Of a DNA stretch of 64,000 nucleotides, positions 1 to 9,732 are shown piece after piece. This stretch comes from Cupriavidus oxalaticus (GTDB lineage Bacteria; Pseudomonadota; Gammaproteobacteria; Burkholderiales; Burkholderiaceae), in the NCBI RefSeq assembly GCF_004768545.1, contig NZ_CP038635.1, positions 2,480,001-2,544,000 of the forward strand. The letters run 5' to 3'. The stretch's first letter is position 1. Each line of letters opens with the position of its first letter. The notes beneath the pieces were generated by a model. It did not search any database. It worked only from the letters and a program-made list of their open reading frames with translations, and was not told the origin of the DNA. The translations under genes were made by a program, and so were the position numbers.

Positions 1-1100
1 TCGACGATCAGCACGTTCTTGCCCTTGAACTCGACGCCCATGGCGTTGAGCTTCTGGCGCACCGACTTCTTGCGCACTGCCTGGCCGGGCATGATGAAGG
101 TACGGCCGACGTAGCGGTTCTTGAAGAAACCTTCGCGGTAGTTCACGCCCAGGCGGTTGGCCACCTGCATCGCGGCCGGGCGGCTGGAGTCGGGGATCGG
201 CATCACCACGTCGATGTCGCCGGCCGACACTTCCTGGCGGATCTTCTCGGCCAGGTAGTCGCCCATGCGCAGGCGCGCGTCGTAGACCGGTACGCCATCG
301 ATGCACGAATCCGGGCGGGCCAGGTAGACGTACTCGAAAATGCAGGACGTCAGCGCCGGGTTGTCGGCGCACTGCTTGCTGTAGAGCTTGCCGTCCAGGT
401 CGATGAAGATGGCCTCGCCCGCAGCCACGTCGCGCTCGAACTTGTAGCCGATGCCTTCCAGCGCCACCGATTCGGAGGCAACCATCCACTCCTTGCCCGA
501 CGGCGTCTCGACGCTGCCCAGGCACAGCGGGCGGATGCCGAACGGATCGCGCACCGCCAGCATGCCGTAGCCGGCGATCTGCGCCGCGATGGCGTACGAG
601 CCGCGCACGCGGCGGTGCATGCCCGCAACGGCCTTGAAGATGGTTTCCGGGTCCAGCGCCATGCCGTTGCTGGCGCGCTGCAGCTCGTCGGCCAGCACGT
701 TCAGCAGCACTTCGGTGTCGGAGTGGGTGTTGATATGGCGACGATCGCGGCGGAACATTTCCTCGCGCAGCTGTTGCCAGTTGGTCAGGTTGCCGTTATG
801 CGCCAGGATGATGCCGTACGGGGCGTTGACGTAGAACGGCTGCGCCTCTTCCTCGCTCGAGGCCGAGCCGGCGGTCGGGTAGCGCACCTGGCCGATGCCC
901 GCGGTGCCCGGCAGGCCGCGCATGTTGCGGGTACGGAAGACGTCGCGCACCAGGCCGTTGGCCTTGTACATGTGGAAAGTACTGCCGTTGGCGGTGGCGA
1001 TGCCGGCAGCATCCTGTCCGCGGTGTTGCAACAACAGCAGGCTGTCGTAAATCAGTTGGTTGACAGGCGTGGCTGAAACCACACCGACGATACCGCACAT
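1..1100 (-). CDS. purF: Amidophosphoribosyltransferase (partial, 3' end outside window)
   Basis: First committed step of purine synthesis in the cytosol: PRPP plus glutamine gives 5-phosphoribosylamine. The protein begins MCGIVGVVS, so Cys2 is the N-terminal nucleophile of a class II glutamine amidotransferase domain. Further on are QHRGQDAAGI and HNGNLTN, typical of that domain, and the window cuts the gene at KNVLIVD, the start of the PRPP-binding motif of the phosphoribosyltransferase domain. About 366 codons are present, so the C-terminal quarter to third is missing. It is the last gene of the minus-strand trp-acc-fol-cvp block and lies 109 bp downstream of cvpA, the classical cvpA-purF pairing. 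Identity is very secure. Confidence 0.97.
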   Translation of the reverse strand, partial: MCGIVGVVSATPVNQLIYDSLLLLQHRGQDAAGIATANGSTFHMYKANGLVRDVFRTRNMRGLPGTAGIGQVRYPTAGSASSEEEAQPFYVNAPYGIILAHNGNLTNWQQLREEMFRRDRRHINTHSDTEVLLNVLADELQRASNGMALDPETIFKAVAGMHRRVRGSYAIAAQIAGYGMLAVRDPFGIRPLCLGSVETPSGKEWMVASESVALEGIGYKFERDVAAGEAIFIDLDGKLYSKQCADNPALTSCIFEYVYLARPDSCIDGVPVYDARLRMGDYLAEKIRQEVSAGDIDVVMPIPDSSRPAAMQVANRLGVNYREGFFKNRYVGRTFIMPGQAVRKKSVRQKLNAMGVEFKGKNVLIV

Positions 1101-1209
1101 GCCAAGCTCCCAGGAAAGGCTTTGAATCAGGGGGCGCAGCCTGGTCCGGCTAACCTTCCGGACCGCAAGGCCTGCGTACTACTGGCCGGGCACCATGCCC
1201 GGCTTCATG

Positions 1210-1707
1210 TCATGTCTTGACGTACTTCGCCAGCTCCGGCGGCAGCCATGGCTTTACCGATTCCATGGCCTGCATCACATAGGGACGGCTCACCGCATCG
1301 CGCCAGAACGGTTCGTCCGGCAATTTCGTCAGGCTGGCGAGCGTCACCATCACCATCACCAGCAGCGCGCCGCGCAGCAATCCGAACACCAGCCCGAGCC
1401 CGCGGTCCGCCGGCTTGAGGCCCGTGCTCTCCAGCAACTGCCCGACCACCATGCCGGCCAGCGACGCCCCGAGCACGGTGCCGATCAGCAGCACCACGAA
1501 ACCCAGCGCGTGGCGTGCCAGCTCGCCGCCGGGCAGCGACTCGGGCATCCAGCCCGCGGCCACCGCGCCGTAGCGGAACGCGACCCAGAACGCCACCACC
1601 CAGCCGATCAGCGACAGCACCTCGCGCACCAGGCCGCGCAGCACGCCCAGCGCGCCCGAGGCCAGCAGGATGAAGACCACGGCGTAGTCGAAGAAAGTCG
1701 GCTGCAT
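1210..1707 (-). CDS. cvpA: CvpA family membrane protein (colicin V production)
   Basis: 165-residue inner-membrane protein, the usual length of CvpA. It starts with a membrane segment preceded by MQPTFFDYAVVFILLASG, and four hydrophobic helices follow within the first about 120 residues. CvpA proteins sit immediately upstream of purF in many Proteobacteria, as here. The family was named for an E. coli colicin V export phenotype and is more generally linked to envelope homeostasis; the molecular activity is not known. A longer overlapping frame (1205-1729) lacks CvpA features and was not used. Confidence 0.93.
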   Translation of the reverse strand: MQPTFFDYAVVFILLASGALGVLRGLVREVLSLIGWVVAFWVAFRYGAVAAGWMPESLPGGELARHALGFVVLLIGTVLGASLAGMVVGQLLESTGLKPADRGLGLVFGLLRGALLVMVMVTLASLTKLPDEPFWRDAVSRPYVMQAMESVKPWLPPELAKYVKT

Positions 1708-1749
1708 CGTTGCTCGCTGCCGCGCCCATGCGCCAGGCAGCGCTAGCCC

Positions 1750-2472
1750 TTACTGTTCGATTACCTTCGAGGTCAGGCCCGCCGCGCGCACGCGCTTGTC
1801 GGCGGCATCGGCGGCGTCGCGGTCGCTGAAGGGACCGGCGCGCAGCAGGATGCGCTCGCCGTCGGCCAGCACTTTCTTTTCCACATAGGCCGGCACCTTG
1901 CTCGCCTTGAGCTTGGCCAGCCAGGTCTTCGCCTTCTCTTCCGACGAGAACGCGCCGATCAGGATCAGGTACTTGCCGCTGCCCTGGGGCTTGGCCTCAG
2001 GCTTGGCTTCGGGCTTAGCGTCGGGCTTGGCCTCGGCGCGCTGGATGGGCTTGTCGGCGGGCTTGTCCGCCGTATTGACGATTTCCTCGCCGGCATCGAG
2101 CGCCGCCGCGTCGCTGCGGGCCGCCGGCGCCGGCGGCAGCGGGTCGGCCTTGCGCGGCTCGACGCGGGGCTTGCTGCTGCCCTGCCCGCCGCTCACCTTG
2201 ACCGCGACATCGTCGGCCACCGGGCGCGGCTTGGTCTCGAACACGATCGGCAACACGATCACCGCGGCCACCACCAGCACCACGGCGCCGATCAGGCGGC
2301 GGCGCGCGCGCTGCTTCTGCGGGAATTCAGGGTCCAGCGTGTCGTCGGCATATTCGTCGGCGAGACGGCGCGACGAGGCGATGCCTGCACCGGGGTCGTT
2401 GCGCTGGCGGCGCGCACGCTCCGGTGCCGGGTCGTTGCCCTTGCGGGAAGAAAACAGCGAAAGCAGGCCCAT
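1750..2472 (-). CDS. SPOR-domain protein (DedD-like)
   Basis: 240-residue bitopic inner-membrane protein. A basic cytoplasmic N-terminus is followed by one membrane helix at about residues 59-77 (IGAVVLVVAAVIVLPIVF), a periplasmic linker, and a C-terminal SPOR domain from about residue 164 (YLILIGAF to the end) that in this family binds denuded septal peptidoglycan. The linker carries a short repeat of KPEA/KPDA units (about residues 143-160), also visible in the DNA near 1985-2030. Its place between folC and cvpA matches the DedD-like gene of other Proteobacteria, pointing to a role at the division septum. Confidence 0.88.
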   Translation of the reverse strand: MGLLSLFSSRKGNDPAPERARRQRNDPGAGIASSRRLADEYADDTLDPEFPQKQRARRRLIGAVVLVVAAVIVLPIVFETKPRPVADDVAVKVSGGQGSSKPRVEPRKADPLPPAPAARSDAAALDAGEEIVNTADKPADKPIQRAEAKPDAKPEAKPEAKPQGSGKYLILIGAFSSEEKAKTWLAKLKASKVPAYVEKKVLADGERILLRAGPFSDRDAADAADKRVRAAGLTSKVIEQ

Positions 2473-2539
2473 AGATTGGTTCGGTGCGACAGCCCCCTCA
2501 GGCAGGGGCCGGTCGTTGCGTTTGCCGCTCAGTGCCAGG

Positions 2540-3850
2540 TCAGTTGGCTTGGGTGGCCCGGTAGGCCATCACGCCGGCGACGGTATAGAACGATCCGAAG
2601 ACCAGAATTCTATCATTCTCGGTCGCTCTCTCCATGGCGTCGCGGAATGCCGCCTCCGGACTGGAAAAGCAGGCGGCGGTGGCGTCGGGGCCGGCGCGGA
2701 AACCGCCCCCCTCAAGTGTCGCCAGCACGTCGGCGGCGCTGGCGGCGCGCTCGGTCGGCAGGTCGCACAGGCACCAGTGGTCGACCTTGTCGGCCACATG
2801 CTGCAGCACGCCGGCAATATCCTTGTCCTGCATCGCGCCGAACACCGCATAGGTGTAGCGGAAGAAGCCCATGTTCTCCAGGTTCTGCCCCAGCGTGGCG
2901 GCCGCATGCGGATTATGCGCCACATCGAGGATCACCGCGGGCCGTCCCGGCAGCACCTGGAAGCGTCCCGGCAGCTCGACGAACGCCAGCCCGTTGCGCA
3001 CTTCCTGCGCGCTCACCGGCAATTGCGGGCGCATGGCCTGCAGCGCGGCCAGCACGGCGGCGGCGTTCAGCAGCTGGTTGGCGCCGCGCAGCGCGGGGTA
3101 GCCCAGGCCGTTGAGCTTGCGCCCGCCACCGCTCCAGTCCCATTGCTGGCGTTCCTGGCCCTTGGCCGCGTGGAAGTGGAAATCGCGGCCCACCAGCCAC
3201 AGCTCGGCGCCGATGGCCTCGGCATGCGCCACCAGCGACTTGGGCGGCACCGGGTCGCCGCAGACCGCCGGCACGCCCGGGCGGAAGATGCCGGCCTTTT
3301 CAAAGCCGATTTCCTCGCGCGTGTTGCCCAGGTACTGGGTGTGGTCGATATCGACGCTGGTGACGATGGCGCAGTCGGTATCGATCACATTGGTCGCATC
3401 CAGGCGGCCGCCCAGCCCGACTTCGAGGATGATCGCGTCCAGGCCGGAAGCCGCGAAGAAATGGATGATCGCCAGCGTGGTGAACTCGAAGTAGGTCAGG
3501 CTGACCGGGTCGGCAAAGCTGTTGCGCGCGCGCTCGACCGCCTCGAAGTGCGGCAGCAGCTGCGCGTCGGTCGCCATCTCGCCATTGAGGCGCGCCCGCT
3601 CGTTGAACGAGATCAGGTGCGGCGAGGTATGGCAGCCCACCTTGTAGCCCGCCTCCAGCAGGATGCGCTCAAGCATGGCGCAGGTCGAACCCTTGCCGTT
3701 GGTGCCACCCACGGTGAAGACCGTGGCGTCGATGCGCAGCCCGAGGGCTTCCTTGACGCGCGTGATGCGCGTCAGGCCCATGTCGATGCCCACGGGGTGG
3801 GCGGTTTCGAGATGGGTAAGCCATTCGGGCAGCGTATGGAAGACAGGCAT
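2540..3850 (-). CDS. folC: Bifunctional dihydrofolate synthase / folylpolyglutamate synthase
   Basis: 436 residues, the family length. Catalyses ATP-dependent addition of glutamate to dihydropteroate and then to reduced folates. The Mur-ligase-type P-loop GGTNGKGS is at about residues 48-55, preceded by the early substrate loop MGLTRITRVKEALGL. The central-domain motif ILEVGLGGRLDATN and the late DVAHNPHA are the expected nucleotide-binding and domain-interface motifs. It lies between accD and the SPOR gene in the same minus-strand run, in the accD-folC-dedD-cvpA-purF order widely found in Gamma- and Betaproteobacteria. Confidence 0.96.
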   Translation of the reverse strand: MPVFHTLPEWLTHLETAHPVGIDMGLTRITRVKEALGLRIDATVFTVGGTNGKGSTCAMLERILLEAGYKVGCHTSPHLISFNERARLNGEMATDAQLLPHFEAVERARNSFADPVSLTYFEFTTLAIIHFFAASGLDAIILEVGLGGRLDATNVIDTDCAIVTSVDIDHTQYLGNTREEIGFEKAGIFRPGVPAVCGDPVPPKSLVAHAEAIGAELWLVGRDFHFHAAKGQERQQWDWSGGGRKLNGLGYPALRGANQLLNAAAVLAALQAMRPQLPVSAQEVRNGLAFVELPGRFQVLPGRPAVILDVAHNPHAAATLGQNLENMGFFRYTYAVFGAMQDKDIAGVLQHVADKVDHWCLCDLPTERAASAADVLATLEGGGFRAGPDATAACFSSPEAAFRDAMERATENDRILVFGSFYTVAGVMAYRATQAN

Positions 3851-3987
3851 TTCAGGTGTGCGAGGAAAGCGTTTGCTACCAGATTCGGGCAGGCGGGCGC
3901 AAAGTCAAGTGCCGGCGCCGCTGGCGTCCAGAAAAGGCGAAAGGCGCGTCAACCACCCGCGCCTTCGGTACAGCGATATTTGCGGCG

Positions 3988-4860
3988 TTATGCCACCGCG
4001 TCGGCCGGCTGCTTCTGCAGCAGCGCCAGCAGCTGCGCCAGTTCGGCGCGCATCTTGCGGCGATCGACGATCATGTCGACAGCGCCCTTCTGCAGCAGGA
4101 ATTCCGAGCGCTGGAAGCCTTCCGGCAGCTTCTCGCGCACGGTCTGCTCGATCACGCGTGGGCCGGCAAAGCCGATCAGCGCCTTGGGCTCGGCGATCAC
4201 CACGTCGCCCAGGAAGGCGAACGAGGCCGACACGCCACCCATGGTCGGGTCGGTCAGCACGCTGATGAACGGCAGCTTGCTCGCGCTCAGCTGGTTCAGC
4301 ATGGCCGTGGTCTTGGCCATCTGTAGCAGCGACAGCAGGCTTTCCTGCATGCGCGCGCCGCCGGTGGCGGTAAAGCAGATGAACGGCACCTTCTGCTCGA
4401 GCGCGGCCTGCGCGCCGCGCACGAAGCGCTCGCCCACCACCGAGCCCATCGAGCCGCCCATGAACTCGAACTCGAAGCAGCTCGCCACCACCGGGATGGT
4501 GTGGATGGCACCGCCCATCACCACCATGGCGTCGGTCTCGCCGGTCTCGTCCATGGCCGCCTTGATGCGGTCCGGATACTTCTTCGAGTCCTTGAACTTG
4601 AGCGCGTCGACCGGCACGATCTCCTGGCCGATCTCATAGCGGCCTTCGGCGTCCAGCAGCGCGTCCAGGCGCGCACGCGCGTTGATGCGCATGTGGTGGT
4701 CGCACTTGGGGCAGACGTGCAGGTTGGCCTCGACGTCGGTCCGGTACAGGGTTGACTCGCACGACGGGCACTTGACCCACAACCCCTCCGGGATGCCCTT
4801 GCGGGTGCGGGGGTCGGTCTGTTGAATCTTGGGGGGCAGGAGTTTATCCAACCAGCTCAT
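3988..4860 (-). CDS. accD: Acetyl-CoA carboxylase carboxyltransferase subunit beta
   Basis: 290 residues from the start [10 protein letters not shown]. With AccA it forms the carboxyltransferase that moves CO2 from biotin-BCCP to acetyl-CoA, the committed step of fatty-acid synthesis. An N-terminal zinc ribbon is visible as CPSC at 31-34 and CPKC at 50-53, followed by the crotonase-like domain with [15 protein letters not shown]. An in-frame start exists at 4938, but the added residues are not typical of AccD, so the ATG at 4860 was chosen. A GAAAGGAGC-like ribosome site just upstream supports it. Confidence 0.97.
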   Translation of the reverse strand: MSWLDKLLPPKIQQTDPRTRKGIPEGLWVKCPSCESTLYRTDVEANLHVCPKCDHHMRINARARLDALLDAEGRYEIGQEIVPVDALKFKDSKKYPDRIKAAMDETGETDAMVVMGGAIHTIPVVASCFEFEFMGGSMGSVVGERFVRGAQAALEQKVPFICFTATGGARMQESLLSLLQMAKTTAMLNQLSASKLPFISVLTDPTMGGVSASFAFLGDVVIAEPKALIGFAGPRVIEQTVREKLPEGFQRSEFLLQKGAVDMIVDRRKMRAELAQLLALLQKQPADAVA

Positions 4861-5035
4861 GAAAGCTCCTTTCGGATAGCTGCGCGCCGCCGGCAAACCC
4901 TGAGTCAGGGCGAACTTCGGCAGGTGGCAGGGAATCAACCCGCGAATTTACCACGGCGGGCCCGTGACCTCGAAGCGCGGCGCGCGTATTGGGCACGCCG
5001 CGTCACTTCTTGATTCCTGCCAGGCAGTGATTAGG

Positions 5036-5836
5036 TCACTTGGCGTCCAGCGCCTGGCGGATCTCCGCGATAAACGCCTGCAGCGTTGCCACCGCCTGCT
5101 CGCGCGGCGTGTCTTCCAGCAACTGCACCAGGCGGCTGCCGATCACCACCGCGTCGGACACGCTGCCGATCGCGCGCGCGGTCTGCGCGTCGCGGATGCC
5201 GAAGCCCACGCCCACCGGCAGGTTGGCGTGCTGCTTGATCAGCGGCAGGCGTGACGCCACGCTGTCCAGGTCGATCGATGCGGAGCCGGTCACGCCCTTG
5301 AGCGAGACATAGTAAAGATAGCCGCTGGCGACCTTGGCCACCGCCTCGATGCGCGCATCGGTGGAGGTCGGCGCCAGCAGGAAGATCGGGTCCATGCCAT
5401 GGTCGCGCATCAGCGCGGCGAACGACTCGCACTCCTCGGGCGGATAGTCGACCACCAGCACGCCATCCACGCCGGCCGCGCTCGCGGCCTTGGCAAAGGC
5501 CTCTTCGCCCATGCGCTCGATCGGGTTGGCGTAGCCCATCAGCACCACCGGGGTCTCGGCATTGGCCTGGCGGAACTCGCGCACCCACTGCAGCACCTGG
5601 GTCAGCGACACGCCCTGCGCCAGCGCGCGCTCGGAGGCGCGCTGGATCACCGGGCCGTCGGCCATCGGGTCGGAGAACGGCACGCCCAGCTCGATCACGT
5701 CGGCGCCGCCCGCCACCAGCGCGTGCATCAGCGCCACGGTCAGGCCGGGCTCGGGATCGCCGGCGGTGATGAACGGAATCAGGCCCTTTTTCTGCTGCGC
5801 GGCCAGTGCCGCGAACGTCTTCTGGATACGGGACAT
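5036..5836 (-). CDS. trpA: Tryptophan synthase alpha subunit
   Basis: 266-residue TIM-barrel subunit that cleaves indole-3-glycerol phosphate to indole, which is channelled to TrpB. The catalytic residues are in place: Glu49 in [12 protein letters not shown] and Asp60 in MADGP, matching E. coli numbering. The phosphate-binding GVGFGIRD is also present. It follows the DNA methyltransferase gene by a single base and is separated from trpB by that gene, an arrangement discussed in the findings. A gap of about 175 bp with no gene separates it from accD. Confidence 0.97.
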   Translation of the reverse strand: MSRIQKTFAALAAQQKKGLIPFITAGDPEPGLTVALMHALVAGGADVIELGVPFSDPMADGPVIQRASERALAQGVSLTQVLQWVREFRQANAETPVVLMGYANPIERMGEEAFAKAASAAGVDGVLVVDYPPEECESFAALMRDHGMDPIFLLAPTSTDARIEAVAKVASGYLYYVSLKGVTGSASIDLDSVASRLPLIKQHANLPVGVGFGIRDAQTARAIGSVSDAVVIGSRLVQLLEDTPREQAVATLQAFIAEIRQALDAK

Positions 5837-5837
5837 A

Positions 5838-6749
5838 TCAGGGAATCAGGTGAGGCCGCGGCGCCGGCGAGGCGTCGTCGTTGGCGGCGGCCGGGGTTGG
5901 GGTGACGTCAGGCTCGATCGCGGGCATGGCTTGCGCGGCCGCAGCCACGCGCCCGCACGCCACCTGCACGTACTCCGGGTTGATCTCGTAGCCGACAAAG
6001 CGGCGGCCGTGGCGCAGGCACGCCACCGCGGTGGTGCCGCTGCCCGCGAACGGGTCCAGCACCAGGCCGCCCGGCGGGCAACTCGACAGCACCATGCGCT
6101 CGACGATCTCCAGCGGCTTCTGCGTCGGGTGGTTGGCGCGTTCGGGGTCCTGCCGGTGGATGCGCGAGATGCTCCACAGGTCCTTGGGGTTGTAGCCCAC
6201 CTCCAGCCACTTCTTGCCCTCGAAGCGCGGACGGCTGCGCGCCTTCTTGGTCTCGGGGTCGTACGGGATGCGGACCGGGTCGAGATCGAAGTAGTAGTCG
6301 CGCGCCTTGGCAAAGAAGCCGATGTTGTCGTGCACCGACGAGAACTTGCGCGTGGTGCCGCCCATGCTGGGCACGCGGCGGTCCCAGATGATCTCGTTGA
6401 TCATCGTCAGGCGCCGCTTGAGCATCACGAACAGCTCCGGCGAGTACTGCCAGGTGCAGAACAGGTAGAGCGTGCCCTTGGGCGCGAGCTTGGGCACGAC
6501 CGCGTCCATCCAGCGCTCGGACCAGTCCAGGTAGGCCTGGCCCGACAGCAGGTCGGAATCGTTGCCGTAGTCCTTGCCCAGGCCGTACGGCGGATCGGCG
6601 ACGATCAGGTCGACCGAGCCGTCCGGCAGGCGGGCAATGCCCTCGAACATGTCTTCCTGGAACAAGTGCAGCGGCGGCGCGTCAATCGCGCCAGGCAAGC
6701 AGTCGGGCCCGCCGACGGCAAGGCCCTGGGGGTGGGGCAGCGCGCGCAT
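5838..6749 (-). CDS. Orphan site-specific DNA methyltransferase (beta class, N6-adenine/N4-cytosine type)
   Basis: 303 residues from MRALPHPQG. Motif IV DPPYG is at about 52-56, and the SAM-binding FAGSGTT is near 234-240 after NHPTQKP at 206-212. This order (catalytic motif first, SAM motif last) is that of beta-class amino-methyltransferases. No endonuclease gene is adjacent, so it is a solitary methyltransferase. Its ATG overlaps the trpB stop (TGATG) and its stop is one base from trpA, so it should be co-transcribed and translationally coupled with tryptophan synthase. A longer reading that runs into trpB (start 7319) has no homology-like features upstream of this start. Target specificity cannot be read from the sequence; a GTWWAC-type enzyme is a guess from related Burkholderiales methylomes. 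Confidence 0.88.
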   Translation of the reverse strand: MRALPHPQGLAVGGPDCLPGAIDAPPLHLFQEDMFEGIARLPDGSVDLIVADPPYGLGKDYGNDSDLLSGQAYLDWSERWMDAVVPKLAPKGTLYLFCTWQYSPELFVMLKRRLTMINEIIWDRRVPSMGGTTRKFSSVHDNIGFFAKARDYYFDLDPVRIPYDPETKKARSRPRFEGKKWLEVGYNPKDLWSISRIHRQDPERANHPTQKPLEIVERMVLSSCPPGGLVLDPFAGSGTTAVACLRHGRRFVGYEINPEYVQVACGRVAAAAQAMPAIEPDVTPTPAAANDDASPAPRPHLIP

Positions 6750-7942
6750 CAGAGCTTGAGCCCCGCGCGCTCGGCCACGGTATGCATGTCCTTGTCGCCG
6801 CGTCCGGACAGGTTCACCAGCAGCAGCTTGTCCTTGGGCAGCGTGGGCGCCAGCTTGCACGCGTAGGCGATCGCATGGCTCGATTCCAGCGCCGGGATGA
6901 TGCCCTCGATGCGGCAGCAGTCGTGGAAGGCCTTGAGCGCTTCCTCGTCGGTGATCGGCACGTACTGCGCGCGGCCACTGTCCTTGAGCCAGGCATGTTC
7001 GGGGCCGACGCCGGGGTAGTCCAGGCCGGCCGAGACCGAATGCGTCTCGATGATCTGGCCGTTGTCGTCCTGCAGCAGGTAGGTGCGGTTGCCGTGCAGC
7101 ACGCCAGGCGTGCCGCCGGTCAGCGAAGCCGCGTGGCGGCCGGTGTCCAGGCCATCGCCGGCGGCTTCCACGCCGATCAGCTGCACGTCCTGGTGCTCGA
7201 TGTACGGATAGAAGATGCCCATGGCATTGGAGCCGCCGCCCACGCACGCGATCACGGCATCCGGCTGGCGGCCGGCCAGCTCGGGCATCTGCACCTTGGC
7301 CTCCTCGCCGATCACGCACTGGAAGTCGCGCACCATCATCGGGTACGGGTGCGGGCCGGCCACGGTGCCGATGATGTAGAAGGTGTTCTCGACGTTGGTG
7401 ACCCAGTCGCGCATGGCTTCATTGAGCGCGTCCTTGAGCGTGCGCGAGCCGCTTTCCACCGGCACCACGGTCGCGCCCAGCAGTTTCATGCGGTAGACGT
7501 TCGCGGCCTGGCGCTTGACGTCCTCGGCGCCCATGTAGACCACGCATTCCATGCCGAAGCGGGCGGCGATGGTGGCCGTGGCCACGCCATGCTGCCCTGC
7601 CCCGGTCTCGGCGATCACGCGCGGCTTGCCCATGCGCTTGGCCAGCAGCGCCTGGCCGATGACGTTGTTGATCTTGTGCGCGCCGGTGTGGTTCAGGTCT
7701 TCGCGCTTGAAGTAGATCTGCGCGCCGCCGAGGGTCTCGCTCCAGCGCTGCGCGTGGTAGATCGGCGACGGGCGGCCGACGAAGTGCTTCAGCTCGCGGC
7801 GGAATTCGGCATCGAACTCCGGATCCTTCTGGTAGTGCGCATAGGCTTCGCGCAGTTCGTCCAGCGCGTGGACCAGCGTCTCGGAAACGAAGGTGCCGCC
7901 ATAGGGGCCGAAATGGCCACGGGAATCGGGCAGGTCGTACAT
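6749..7942 (-). CDS. trpB: Tryptophan synthase beta subunit
   Basis: 397 residues from the start [16 protein letters not shown], which is the usual TrpB beginning and length. PLP enzyme joining indole and serine to make tryptophan. The PLP lysine is Lys90 in [10 protein letters not shown], and the phosphate-binding glycine loop [10 protein letters not shown] is present. An in-frame ATG at 8080 would add 46 residues without TrpB character but would overlap the trpF stop as ATGA, so that longer form cannot be excluded. A weak GAAGAG ribosome site precedes the chosen ATG. Upstream is trpF; downstream, overlapping by one base, is the methyltransferase gene. Confidence 0.95.
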   Translation of the reverse strand: MYDLPDSRGHFGPYGGTFVSETLVHALDELREAYAHYQKDPEFDAEFRRELKHFVGRPSPIYHAQRWSETLGGAQIYFKREDLNHTGAHKINNVIGQALLAKRMGKPRVIAETGAGQHGVATATIAARFGMECVVYMGAEDVKRQAANVYRMKLLGATVVPVESGSRTLKDALNEAMRDWVTNVENTFYIIGTVAGPHPYPMMVRDFQCVIGEEAKVQMPELAGRQPDAVIACVGGGSNAMGIFYPYIEHQDVQLIGVEAAGDGLDTGRHAASLTGGTPGVLHGNRTYLLQDDNGQIIETHSVSAGLDYPGVGPEHAWLKDSGRAQYVPITDEEALKAFHDCCRIEGIIPALESSHAIAYACKLAPTLPKDKLLLVNLSGRGDKDMHTVAERAGLKL

Positions 7943-8076
7943 GTCTAGGCTCTTCGGAACAGCGGCCTTGCCTCGCTCGGCAGGGCTCGCCTGGTTGACT
8001 GGGTGCGCGATGCCAGCAATGGTTCTGGTCATAGCGGCGGGCGCGGTATGGGGAAGGGATCGGGCTTCGACCCGGC

Positions 8077-8799
8077 TCATCCTGCGCTGGCGCTGCGGAC
8101 AGCGCGCACGAATTCGGCAATGCGGGCGTGGTCTTTCACGCCCTTGGCGGCCTCTACCCCGCTGCTGACGTCCACAGCATAGGGCCGCACGCGTTCAATC
8201 GCGCCAGCGACGTTTTGCGCGTTCAACCCACCACTCAAAACGATGCGAGGAGCGCCGCTTGCGTTCGGGTTGCCGGTTGCCGGAACCGGAGGATTGGGCG
8301 GAAGCCATGCCGGAGGAATCAGGGTCCAGTCGAAGACGTGGCCGCCACCGCCGTAGCCTTCGACGAAGGCATCGAGCAGCAAGGCAGCGGCATCACGGTA
8401 TTGGTCGGCAAATTCTACCAAATCGAGCCCCGGACGGACACGGGCGGCGCGCAGGAACGGCAGCCGGCAGCGCTGGGCGGCCTGGGTGCAGAACTGCGGG
8501 GTTTCGTCGCCGTGCAGCTGCAGCAGCGTCAGCGGCACGCGCTCGGCCACGTGGGCGATGTCTTCCAGTTCGGCGTTGACGAACAGTCCCGTCACCGCGA
8601 CGAACGGCCCGGCGGCCTCGGCCAGCGCCGCGGCTTGCGCCACGTCGACGTAGCGGGGGCTCTTCGGGTAGAACACCAGCCCGATCGCGTCCGCGCCGGC
8701 GTCGACGGCGGCGCGCACGTCGTCTTCGCGGGTCAGGCCGCAGATCTTGATGCGGGTGCGCTGCGGCAGGTGCGCCGCACTGCCCTCAGGCTGCGTCAT
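8077..8799 (-). CDS. trpF: Phosphoribosylanthranilate isomerase
   Basis: 240 residues from [13 protein letters not shown]. It performs the Amadori rearrangement of phosphoribosylanthranilate to CdRP in tryptophan synthesis. The hallmark [10 protein letters not shown] contains the catalytic Cys near the N-terminus, and the later [15 protein letters not shown] and DVSSGVE motifs are standard (the last contains the phosphate-binding loop). An extended frame to 8889 runs into truA and was not used. The chosen start overlaps the truA stop by 14 bases, which suggests coupling in a truA-trpF-trpB-methyltransferase-trpA operon. Confidence 0.95.
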   Translation of the reverse strand: MTQPEGSAAHLPQRTRIKICGLTREDDVRAAVDAGADAIGLVFYPKSPRYVDVAQAAALAEAAGPFVAVTGLFVNAELEDIAHVAERVPLTLLQLHGDETPQFCTQAAQRCRLPFLRAARVRPGLDLVEFADQYRDAAALLLDAFVEGYGGGGHVFDWTLIPPAWLPPNPPVPATGNPNASGAPRIVLSGGLNAQNVAGAIERVRPYAVDVSSGVEAAKGVKDHARIAEFVRAVRSASAG

Positions 8800-9604
8800 C
8801 GAACACTCCATGGAACAGGCTCGCGGACGGGTCGGCCGCGGGGATCGGGTAAGCATCAGGATACTTGACCCCGACCAGGTAGAGGCCATCCGGCATGAAC
8901 GTGGGCGCCGCCAGCTTGCGGTCGCGCCCGGCGAGCACCTGCGCGAGCCACTGCGGCGGGTAGCGGCGCCGGCCCACCGCCACCAGGCAGCCCATCAGGT
9001 TGCGCACCATATGGTGCAGGAAGGCGCTGGCGCGAAAGCGCAGGAACACCCAGTTGCCGTCGTCGCGGATGGTGACGTCGTACATGGTCTTGACCGGCGA
9101 CTTGGCCTGGCATTCGGCGGCGCGGAACGCGGAAAAGTCGTGCTCGCCGATCAGGTGCGCCGCGGCTTCGCGCATGGCGTCCACGTCGAGGCGTTGTCCG
9201 GGCGGCAGCATCTGGTAGCCGGCGCGGCCATGAACCATTGGCACCCGGTGCGGACCGGTGTAGAGCGCGTAGTAGTACATGCGCTCATAGGCCAGGAAGC
9301 GGGCATGGAAGCCTTCGTCGACCGGCAGCGCCCACTGCAGCGCGATCGACCGCGGCAGGAAGGCATTGACGCCACGCACCCAGGAGAAGGGCTCGCGTTC
9401 CAGCCCGGTATCCAGGTGGATCACCTGCCCCAGCGCGTGCACGCCGGCATCGGTGCGCCCCGCCACGGTGGTCAGCAGGCGCACGCCGGCAAAGCGCTCG
9501 ATGGCGTCTTCGAGGTGATCCTGCACGGTATTGCGGTGCGGCTGCGACTGCCACCCGGAAAAGGCGGCGCCGTCGTAGTGCAGGCCAAGTGCGATGCGGT
9601 TCAT
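8786..9604 (-). CDS. truA: tRNA pseudouridine(38-40) synthase
   Basis: 272 residues from [19 protein letters not shown], a standard TruA start and length. Converts uridines 38-40 in the tRNA anticodon arm to pseudouridine. The catalytic Asp lies in [21 protein letters not shown], near the C-terminus, is another hallmark of the family. The in-frame start at 9655 would add residues unlike TruA. The gene sits between fimV and trpF, an order also found in Pseudomonas. Confidence 0.96.
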   Translation of the reverse strand: MNRIALGLHYDGAAFSGWQSQPHRNTVQDHLEDAIERFAGVRLLTTVAGRTDAGVHALGQVIHLDTGLEREPFSWVRGVNAFLPRSIALQWALPVDEGFHARFLAYERMYYYALYTGPHRVPMVHGRAGYQMLPPGQRLDVDAMREAAAHLIGEHDFSAFRAAECQAKSPVKTMYDVTIRDDGNWVFLRFRASAFLHHMVRNLMGCLVAVGRRRYPPQWLAQVLAGRDRKLAAPTFMPDGLYLVGVKYPDAYPIPAADPSASLFHGVFDDAA

Positions 9605-9732
9605 GTCAGGGGAAAAAGCATGGCGGCGAGCAGGCGATGCGCGCCGGAAAAGCAAATGCGCCGGAAGGGACGCTTCCGGCGCATCGCTTCAGGCCGCGGC
9701 AGCGCGTGCCGCGGCGGACCGTCAATGATAGC

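Noticed and set aside
1985..2030. Repeated GGCTTGGCC-type units in the SPOR gene, considered as a mobile repeat
   Set aside because: They simply encode KPEA/KPDA repeats in the linker of the protein.
1898..4639. 913-residue open frame on the plus strand
   Set aside because: It is antisense to the SPOR, folC and accD genes, which have clear motifs; high GC leaves long open shadow frames.
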